Positions 15,162 through 19,676 of a DNA stretch of 19,676 bases are shown one piece after another. The notes beneath the pieces are model-generated. The model saw nothing but the letters and a program-made list of their open reading frames with translations, was not told where the DNA came from and searched no databases. The position numbers and the translations under genes are program-made. The first letter of the stretch is position 1. Every line of letters begins with the position of its first letter. The stretch covers positions 1-19,676 of the forward strand of contig CAZYTX010000064.1 in assembly GCA_964650485.1 (NCBI GenBank). Direction: 5' to 3'. The DNA is from CAZYTX01 sp964650485. GTDB taxonomy: Bacteria; RBG-13-61-14; DATKZS01.

Positions 15162-16001
15162 ATGACCGCGTCCAAGACAAAACCCGGCATCGAGTCGCTT
15201 GACCCCGAGGACAAAGAGGCACTCGACCGGCTGCTGGCTGTCATCCGCGAGCTGGGCTCGGTTGCGGTGGCCTTCTCCGGCGGCGTGGATTCATCCTTGC
15301 TCCTGGCCGCGGCTGCCCGGGCCGTTCCCAAGAGGGTCCTGGCCATAACCGCGGTCTCGCCCACATACCTGGAGGAGGAACTCGAATGCGCCCGCGAGCT
15401 GGCGCAAGAGTTGGGAGTCGAGCACGAGGTCATTGACACGGACGAGCTCTCGGCGGAGGGGTTTGCGGAAAACCCCCTGGACCGCTGCTACCACTGCAAG
15501 AGGGAGCTGTTTCAAAGGTGTGCTGAAGTGGCCTCAAAGCACGGCATCGAGCACGTGGCCGATGCAACCAACGCGGACGACATCGATGACTTCAGGCCGG
15601 GCATGCAGGCCGGAGACGAGCTTGGGGTGAAGAGGCCGCTCCTGGATGCCGGGTTTGACAAGGCCCGCATAAGGAGGGTGTCAAAGGCGCTGGGCCTGTC
15701 CACGTGGGACAAGCCGCAGCTCGCCTGTCTCGCGTCCAGGTTCCCCTACGGCACCGGCATCACCGAGGAGCGGCTTTTCAAAGTGGCCCGGGCAGAGCGG
15801 GCGTTGAAGGCGCTGGGCTTTTCCCAGTTCAGGGTGCGCTTCCACGGGGACGTGGCGAGGATCGAGCTCGCGCCCGAGGAGATGCAAAACATCATGGCGC
15901 CGGGCATGAGGCAAAAGGTGCACGAGGCTGTCAAGGAGGCCGGCTTCAAGTACGCGGCCCTGGACCTCCTGGGTTACAGGTCCGGGAGCATGAACGAGTA
16001 A
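15162..16001 (+). CDS. larE: ATP-dependent sacrificial sulfur transferase LarE
   Basis: LarE installs sulfur in the nickel-pincer nucleotide cofactor of lactate racemase and related enzymes, by adenylating the pyridinium dicarboxylate. The PP-loop SGGVDSS (39-45) binds ATP. Cys189 in QLACLASRFPYG matches the sacrificial cysteine of the Lactobacillus enzyme. An additional Cys pair (RCYHCKRELF, 109 and 112) is typical of the family. The length of 279 is normal. No larA, larB or larC is in the window. The ATG comes directly after T7 and AA at the foot of the hairpin element, with no ribosome binding site. An in-frame TAA at 15147 leaves 15162 as the first ATG. Confidence 0.88.
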   Translation: MTASKTKPGIESLDPEDKEALDRLLAVIRELGSVAVAFSGGVDSSLLLAAAARAVPKRVLAITAVSPTYLEEELECARELAQELGVEHEVIDTDELSAEGFAENPLDRCYHCKRELFQRCAEVASKHGIEHVADATNADDIDDFRPGMQAGDELGVKRPLLDAGFDKARIRRVSKALGLSTWDKPQLACLASRFPYGTGITEERLFKVARAERALKALGFSQFRVRFHGDVARIELAPEEMQNIMAPGMRQKVHEAVKEAGFKYAALDLLGYRSGSMNE

Positions 16002-16030
16002 ATTGAAAAACATCGCGATTTGTATTTTAA

Positions 16031-16059
16031 TTGACTCATTAACAGGGACCCCTGATTTA
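16031..16059 (+). promoter_or_regulatory. Candidate promoter of the receiver-domain gene
   Basis: TTGACT (16031-16036) is followed by a 17-base spacer and GATTTA (16054-16059), in a locally AT-rich gap after larE. The -10 is weak. It would give a leader of about 20 bases, just enough for the AAGGAGAGG ribosome site at 16074-16082. Confidence 0.45.
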
Positions 16060-16085
16060 ATCCTCATATTTCCAAGGAGAGGCAA

Positions 16086-16664
16086 ATGACTACTAAGCGC
16101 ATGTACTGCCCGAGCTGCGGTGAGGAGGTCGAGACCTTTGTGATGCTGGAGTCCGAGGGCGAGGTCCAATGTTGCTTTATCTGCGGCATGAACCTGTCAA
16201 AGGCCGCGAAACACAAGCCCCTGGACATGATGCTGGTGGCCGAGGACTCGCTGGTGTTCCGCGAGGTCTTGAAGGACAAGGTGCTGGAGATGGGCATAGC
16301 CAGCGAGGTCGAGCTTGCCGGCAGCGGCGAGGAGTTCATCGAGAGGTTCACACGCAGGCTGGCATCGGACCTGCCCGTGACAGTGGCTGTGCTTGACATC
16401 AGGATGCCGGGAATGAACGGGGTCAACGCGGCCATGGCCCTGCGCGCCGTGGAGAAGGGGCTTGCAAAGAAAAAGCCCGTGCCCATACTCTTCTTCTCGT
16501 CTGTAAAGTGCGACGACACCTTGAAGGACATCTTCCAGCACTGCTCCCCGGCGAGGTACATAAACAAGGGAAACAGCGCATCCCCCGAGGAGCTCTCAGA
16601 AAGGCTTTTGCAGGTGATTAGCAGGCTCATGTCCGAGTCCTCCGCAAAGGCCGGGAAGAAGTAA
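16086..16664 (+). CDS. Zinc-ribbon plus receiver-domain response regulator without output domain
   Basis: Residues 1-45 form a four-Cys ribbon (CPSC at 8-11, CCFIC at 29-33). Residues 47-185 form a CheY-like receiver: acidic pair Glu53-Asp54 (VAEDS), phosphoacceptor Asp104 (VLDIRMPGMNG), Ser138 (FFSS) and Lys161 (YINKG). All the residues needed for phosphorylation are present, so it is probably a working single-domain regulator acting through protein contact. The ribbon replaces an output domain at the N-terminus. AAGGAGAGG gives a strong ribosome site. No histidine kinase is in the window, so it is an orphan and the partner is unknown. Confidence 0.85.
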   Translation: MTTKRMYCPSCGEEVETFVMLESEGEVQCCFICGMNLSKAAKHKPLDMMLVAEDSLVFREVLKDKVLEMGIASEVELAGSGEEFIERFTRRLASDLPVTVAVLDIRMPGMNGVNAAMALRAVEKGLAKKKPVPILFFSSVKCDDTLKDIFQHCSPARYINKGNSASPEELSERLLQVISRLMSESSAKAGKK

Positions 16665-16717
16665 TTCATTATTCGCACCGCTTTGTGCTGTGAGATCTTC
16701 TTTTCATCCAGTGCCAA

Positions 16718-16867
16718 TTAAGCGCACGAACCATTATTTTCCTGTCTCTTGAAAAATCCCTTGAGATCGGAGAGCTTCGTGGTAAGAGGCGCTGGCGGCA
16801 GGCTGTCAAGGAAGGTCCTGCCGTAGCTCTTTTTGTGCAGCCGGTAGCCCGGCGCTTCAAATTTCAT
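16718..16867 (-). pseudogene. Second, partial copy of the DinG-like helicase 3' end
   Basis: The frame from ATG 16867 gives 49 residues. Residues 9-41 repeat the helicase C-terminus (RLHKKSYGRTFLD through LKGFFKR) with 31 of 33 identical residues; the DNA (16745-16843) matches 17450-17548 at 88 of 99 positions without gaps. Eight of the eleven differences are synonymous, so the copy diverged while it was still coding for a helicase. Its first eight residues (MKFEAPGY) do not match. The ATG overlaps the antitoxin stop (ATGA), but this looks like a junction, not a gene start. It ends in ENNGSCA and TAA. This is a remnant, not a functional helicase. Confidence 0.8.
16745..16843 (-). repeat. Direct repeat, distal copy of the helicase 3' end
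   Basis: This 99-base segment pairs with 17450-17548 in the same orientation. Together the two flank the toxin-antitoxin cassette as long, imperfect direct repeats. Confidence 0.85.
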
Positions 16868-17100
16868 TCATGTTGCTGTGCAAAATCAAACACCGGCATT
16901 TGGATTGTTTTGATGGGTTTGGACTTTTTGCGGGAGTACTTAAGCAGCTCATCAGTTACTTCCGGGGAGTAGGTTTTTTCTCCACATCTGGTGCACACCT
17001 CGGCCGGCACGTTTTCCACCGCCAGGTAGTCGCCGTTCCGGTCATAAATGAAAGTCGTCTTTTTATGCTCGAGCTCGCCCCCGCAGAAAACGCATTGCAT
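16864..17100 (-). CDS. YgiT-type zinc-finger protein, probable antitoxin
   Basis: The start was set at ATG 17100, because GGAAGGTGA (17107-17115) is 6 bases upstream and too close to the in-frame TTG at 17106. The 78-residue product has the MqsA N-terminal zinc domain: CVFCGGELEHK (Cys3, Cys6) and VCTRCGEK (Cys36, Cys39), with the connecting ENVPAEVC strand. MqsA continues into an HTH DNA-binding domain; here the protein ends after a short basic helix and FDFAQQHE, so it is the short YgiT type. Such genes usually follow a DUF4258/RelE-fold toxin, as here, where the ribosome site lies in the end of the toxin gene. Base composition is lower in GC than the flanks, which suggests transfer. Confidence 0.78.
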   Translation of the reverse strand: MQCVFCGGELEHKKTTFIYDRNGDYLAVENVPAEVCTRCGEKTYSPEVTDELLKYSRKKSKPIKTIQMPVFDFAQQHE

Positions 17101-17102
17101 GT

Positions 17103-17417
17103 TCAATCACCTTCCTTTTTTCTTCTGGTCCTGCATTCGATCCATTCATCTTGATCAGGCTCATACGCAGTTATTATAACCACTTTTGGCGGAAATGACA
17201 CCTGAACGTGCAAATCCTTTGCCCTAGCCGTCTTCCCATAAATAAGACAGCTCGGAGAATATTTGTCCTCCGGATAGCTTTCTATAATCTCTCCGCTTTC
17301 TATAGCTTGTTCAATCTCTTTCCTGTCAATACCCCTTTTTATCATGCGTTTAACCGCATGGTCTGAATAACGATAATCTCCTCTAATGATTTTATCTTGA
17401 ATGTTGGAAATTTTCAT
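17103..17417 (-). CDS. DUF4258-domain protein, probable toxin (RelE/MqsR-like fold)
   Basis: The 104-residue product starts MKISNIQDK. The core motif YSDHAVKRMIKRGI is typical of DUF4258, followed by strands LHVQVSF and KVVIITAYEPD and a basic Arg/Lys end. DUF4258 genes paired with a YgiT-type zinc protein are a recognised type II toxin-antitoxin arrangement; the toxins are thought to be mRNA interferases by fold. The frame is open back to an ATG at 17438 that overlaps the helicase stop (ATGA). I prefer 17417 because the extra seven residues (MTARVDK) come from GC-rich junction sequence, whereas the AT-rich module begins at MKIS. Neither start has a strong ribosome site. Transcription could continue from the helicase gene. 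Confidence 0.75.
   Translation of the reverse strand: MKISNIQDKIIRGDYRYSDHAVKRMIKRGIDRKEIEQAIESGEIIESYPEDKYSPSCLIYGKTARAKDLHVQVSFPPKVVIITAYEPDQDEWIECRTRRKKEGD
17107..17115 (-). promoter_or_regulatory. Ribosome binding site that sets the antitoxin start
   Basis: GGAAGGTGA on the minus strand lies within the last codons of the toxin gene, 6 bases before ATG 17100. It allows the antitoxin to be translated efficiently from the same message. Confidence 0.6.
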
Positions 17418-17434
17418 CTTGTCCACGCGGGCCG

Positions 17435-19423
17435 TCATGATTTTTCCGTTCTCTTGAAAAACCCCTTGAGATCGGAGCTCCTGGTAGTGAGCGGCGCCGG
17501 CGGCAGGCTGTCCAGGAATGTCCTGCCGTAGCTCTTTTTGTGCAGCCGCGAGTCCAGGACCGCAAGCACACCGAAGTCGTCCCGCGAGCGGATGAGCCTG
17601 CCCAGGCCCTGCTTCAGCAGTATCACCGCGGCCGGCAATTGGTAGCTCATGAACGCGTTACCCCCTTTCCTTTTTATGCGCGACACCCGGGCCGCGACCA
17701 GTGGGTCCGAAGGCGATGCAAAGGGCAGCTTGTCAACCACCACCGCGGAGAGCGCGGGACCGGACACGTCCACCCCCGCCCAGAAGCTCTGGGTGCCGAA
17801 GAGCACCGACTCCTCGTCGTCGCGGAACTCCGCGAGCAACTCGCTCCTGGGCGCGTCCCCCTGCTTGAGCAGCCGGTAATCAAGGTGCGGCTCCAGCAGC
17901 TCATAGCAGGCATCCATGTTCCTGTAGCTGGTGAAAAGCAGGAAGGCGCGGCCCTTGCTGATCCGTACAATCTTGAGCATCTCCCTGGCAGCCTCTTTCA
18001 TGAACTCCGGCCGGGTGGGCTCGGGCAAATGATTCGGCACGTACAGCATGGCCTGCTCCTCGAAGTTGTAGCTCGAGGGCAGCCACTTCTCAAAGAGCCG
18101 GCCGTCTCCTTCAGTCAGTCCCAGCTCGCTGTTGAAGTGCTCGAAGCTCCAGCCGTTTCCCCTCTTCACCGCCAGGGTGGCGGAGGTGAACACAACCGGC
18201 ATCTCCGGCACGAACAACAGCTCCTCCAGGATGGGCCCCAGCTCCGCGGGGCTGGCCCGCATGATCACTCCCCTGCCCCGGGTCTCGGCCCAGTACACGT
18301 GCCCGGGGTCGTCCTGTGAGAGAATGAACCCCAGGTCCCCGGCCAAAAGCTTGGACCGCTCGGCCAGGGGGACCGCCTCATCCTTGCAGGAGAGAGCAGA
18401 CAGCGACACGGAAAGGTCCATGAGCGATGATCCGGCCCGCTCCCCCTGCTCGATCACCTCCGCCTTCTCCCTTACAACATCCAATGAAAAGCGCGACCCC
18501 TCCGCCCAGCCCCCGGAGCCCAGCATAGACGCCTCTGACACCGCCTTGAACAGGCCCTCGCATGCAAGCTCCGCTGACTCGAGACTCTTAAGCAGGGCCC
18601 GCAAATCCTCCGTGGACACCTTGCCGATCTTGTTGAGCCTCCTCACGTCCTGGCCCAGGTCCGCCATCCTCCAGTTGCTCACCTGCACCCCGAAGTACTC
18701 GGTGGCAATCTCAGGCAGCGAATGGGCCTCGTCAAACACAACGGTGTGGTACTCCGGGAGCACCGAGCTGGGCGCGTCCCCCCTGATTGAGAGGTCAGCG
18801 AAGAACAGGTGGTGGTTCACAACCACTATGTCCGATGCCTGGGCACGGGCCCGCATCTTTGTTACAAAGCACTGGTCCCAGTACTCGCACTTCTGGAAGA
18901 CGCACTGCTCCCCGCTGGCGCTGATCTCGCGCCACGCAGAGTACTGGTCCGGCAGCCCCTTGATTTCGGCCCGGTCGCCGGTCTTGGTCTTCTCCGCCCA
19001 ATTCATGATGTCCTCGTAAAAACCGGTCTCCTCATGGAACTTGAACGAGGGAGCCTGGTTGAACTCTCTAAAACGCTTCCAGCAAAGGTAGTTGGTCCTG
19101 CCCTTCATGATGGCCGCACGTATCTTGAACTCCCGCTCCAGCACAGGCAGGTCCTTGTACATGAGCTGCTCCTGCAAGGCCTTGGTGCCGGTCGAGATCA
19201 CAACGCGCTCGCCAGAGTATATACAAGGCACCAGGTAGCCAAGCGTCTTGCCGGTCCCTGTGCCGGCCTCCACAACCAGGATGGAACGCTCGGCAAGCGC
19301 ACGCAGAACAGCCGCGGCCATGTGCGACTGCTCGGGCCTCTGCTCGTACCTCGGCAGCAGCCGCGCCAGCGGTCCCCGGGAACCCAGGAACTCGCGGACC
19401 TCCCTCTCGTAATCCGATGTCAT
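17435..19423 (-). CDS. DinG/XPD-type iron-sulfur ATP-dependent DNA helicase
   Basis: A superfamily 2 helicase of the DinG group, a 5'-3' helicase acting on forks, R-loops or damaged DNA. In order: Q-motif-like YEQRPEQ, Walker A EAGTGTGKT (52-60), motif Ia STGTKALQEQ, four cysteines of the Fe-S cluster (YLCWKR, then QCVFQKCEYWDQC), DEAH box VVFDEAHSLPE, motif III FTSATL, motif V GTQSFWAGVDV and motif VI QGLGRLIRSRDD. The 662-residue length fits. The ATG at 19423 follows an in-frame GTG at 19426; ATG is preferred, and neither has a strong ribosome site. The C-terminus (RLHKKSYGRTF to the stop) is repeated in a diverged copy beyond the toxin-antitoxin cassette, so this 3' end may be native or imported. 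Confidence 0.92.
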   Translation of the reverse strand: MTSDYEREVREFLGSRGPLARLLPRYEQRPEQSHMAAAVLRALAERSILVVEAGTGTGKTLGYLVPCIYSGERVVISTGTKALQEQLMYKDLPVLEREFKIRAAIMKGRTNYLCWKRFREFNQAPSFKFHEETGFYEDIMNWAEKTKTGDRAEIKGLPDQYSAWREISASGEQCVFQKCEYWDQCFVTKMRARAQASDIVVVNHHLFFADLSIRGDAPSSVLPEYHTVVFDEAHSLPEIATEYFGVQVSNWRMADLGQDVRRLNKIGKVSTEDLRALLKSLESAELACEGLFKAVSEASMLGSGGWAEGSRFSLDVVREKAEVIEQGERAGSSLMDLSVSLSALSCKDEAVPLAERSKLLAGDLGFILSQDDPGHVYWAETRGRGVIMRASPAELGPILEELLFVPEMPVVFTSATLAVKRGNGWSFEHFNSELGLTEGDGRLFEKWLPSSYNFEEQAMLYVPNHLPEPTRPEFMKEAAREMLKIVRISKGRAFLLFTSYRNMDACYELLEPHLDYRLLKQGDAPRSELLAEFRDDEESVLFGTQSFWAGVDVSGPALSAVVVDKLPFASPSDPLVAARVSRIKRKGGNAFMSYQLPAAVILLKQGLGRLIRSRDDFGVLAVLDSRLHKKSYGRTFLDSLPPAPLTTRSSDLKGFFKRTEKS
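17450..17548 (-). repeat. Direct repeat, proximal copy inside the helicase gene
   Basis: This encodes helicase residues from RLHKK to GFFKR. It is 88 of 99 identical to 16745-16843 and marks the other flank of the cassette. Confidence 0.85.
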
Positions 19424-19547
19424 CACAAGTACCAGTCTAACCCATACAATCCCGCGCGCAAAAGGCCCTGTCCGTTTTTTTTGCCCGAGCCGATCCCAGT
19501 AAAATCAGCCACTTGCACGCCCCGCTGTCAACCACGGCTTGATTTTT

Positions 19548-19630
19548 CGTATACCCGTGTGAACGGTGTCGTTTCCACGGGTAAACGGCGCCGTTTACAC
19601 CCGTATACGGCACAGTTTCCACAACGGGTA
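19548..19630. repeat. Nested palindromes and imperfect 22-24 base tandem repeats
   Basis: An 18-base perfect palindrome GTAAACGGCGCCGTTTAC sits at 19581-19598. Arms 19548-19565 and 19592-19609 form an inverted repeat with 15 of 18 matches, one mismatch being G-U compatible. CCGTATACGG (19601-19610) is itself a palindrome. Read linearly, the block is about three units of 22-24 bases, each starting ACCCGT or ACGGGT and ending GTTTCC or GTTTAC. The block lies in the noncoding 250 bases upstream of the helicase start and could hold operator sites or a mobile repeat family. Confidence 0.7.
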
Positions 19631-19631
19631 A

Positions 19632-19653
19632 CCCACACAGCTTGCTGTGTGGG
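19632..19653. repeat. Strong hairpin followed by GAGCGCAGCGAG palindrome
   Basis: CCCACACAG (19632-19640), loop CTTG, CTGTGTGGG (19645-19653): a perfect 9-pair stem. It is followed at once by GCGAGCGCAGCGAGC, a form common in repetitive extragenic palindromes. No T-run follows, so it is not a standard terminator. The window ends 23 bases later and may cut the element. Confidence 0.6.
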
Positions 19654-19676
19654 CGAGCGCAGCGAGCAGGTCCAAA

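Noticed and set aside
16669..16860. 63-codon minus-strand frame over the helicase remnant
   Set aside because: It is in a different frame from the 33 residues that match the helicase C-terminus, so it is a shadow of the remnant.
19437..19622. 61-codon minus-strand frame near the window end
   Set aside because: It runs through the palindromic repeats, and its residues simply reflect the repeat units; no ribosome site or motif.
1..19676. CRISPR array, tRNA or rRNA genes, transposase or integrase
   Set aside because: No regularly spaced repeats, no cloverleaf or rRNA sequence was recognised, and none of the open frames looks like a recombinase.

Overview
The window is GC-rich DNA from a Gram-negative (double-membrane) bacterium. 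It encodes several lipobox signal peptides, a SPOR-domain envelope protein, dTDP-sugar and UDP-GlcNAc synthesis, and a PA2778-like lipoprotein peptidase. Heavy use of ATA and AGG codons, lysine-rich protein tails and the start of the SPOR protein (a YEFSLDNRQ-type segment) suggest an uncultivated deltaproteobacteria-like lineage. That placement is a weak inference, because no rRNA or tRNA lies in the window.

Layout. Positions 1-2148, plus strand: a promoter, two tandem paralogous membrane lipoproteins and a stand-alone MshEN (c-di-GMP receptor type) protein. The second lipoprotein carries a histone-H1-like tail and a putative zinc motif. Positions 2181-3100: homoserine kinase thrB, apparently read from a leaderless transcript. 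Positions 3116-4272, minus: a 65-residue unknown protein and an exported HEAT-like protein. Positions 4273-4520: an AT-rich divergent regulatory region. Positions 4521-6858, plus: SPOR protein, long-form RmlA and an RmlC-like cupin. Positions 6883-9930, minus: a 1015-residue exported glycosidase-like protein with an FN3 domain. Positions 10097-15039, plus: a tightly packed glmU-glmS-pyrE-C39 peptidase operon. Positions 15068-15153: a compact three-way-junction repeat that abuts larE (15162-16001). Positions 16086-16664: a zinc-ribbon/receiver protein. Positions 16718-19423, minus: a DinG-type helicase followed by a DUF4258/YgiT-type toxin-antitoxin pair, then a second, diverged copy of the helicase 3' end. 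Positions 19548-19653: nested palindromes and imperfect tandem repeats.

How the genes fit together. The glm operon makes UDP-GlcNAc for peptidoglycan and LPS, and pyrE feeds the pyrimidine pool that supplies UTP to GlmU. RmlA and the RmlC-like cupin point to a dTDP-deoxysugar for surface polysaccharide, here joined to a septal-peptidoglycan-binding SPOR protein.

The two most unusual loci are these. First, the lipoprotein pair plus MshEN gene looks like an undescribed inner-membrane module with a possibly nucleic-acid-binding cytoplasmic tail. Second, the toxin-antitoxin cassette sits between two 88%-identical copies of the helicase 3' end. The two copies differ mainly at synonymous sites, which suggests cassette acquisition by recombination with a foreign helicase allele.
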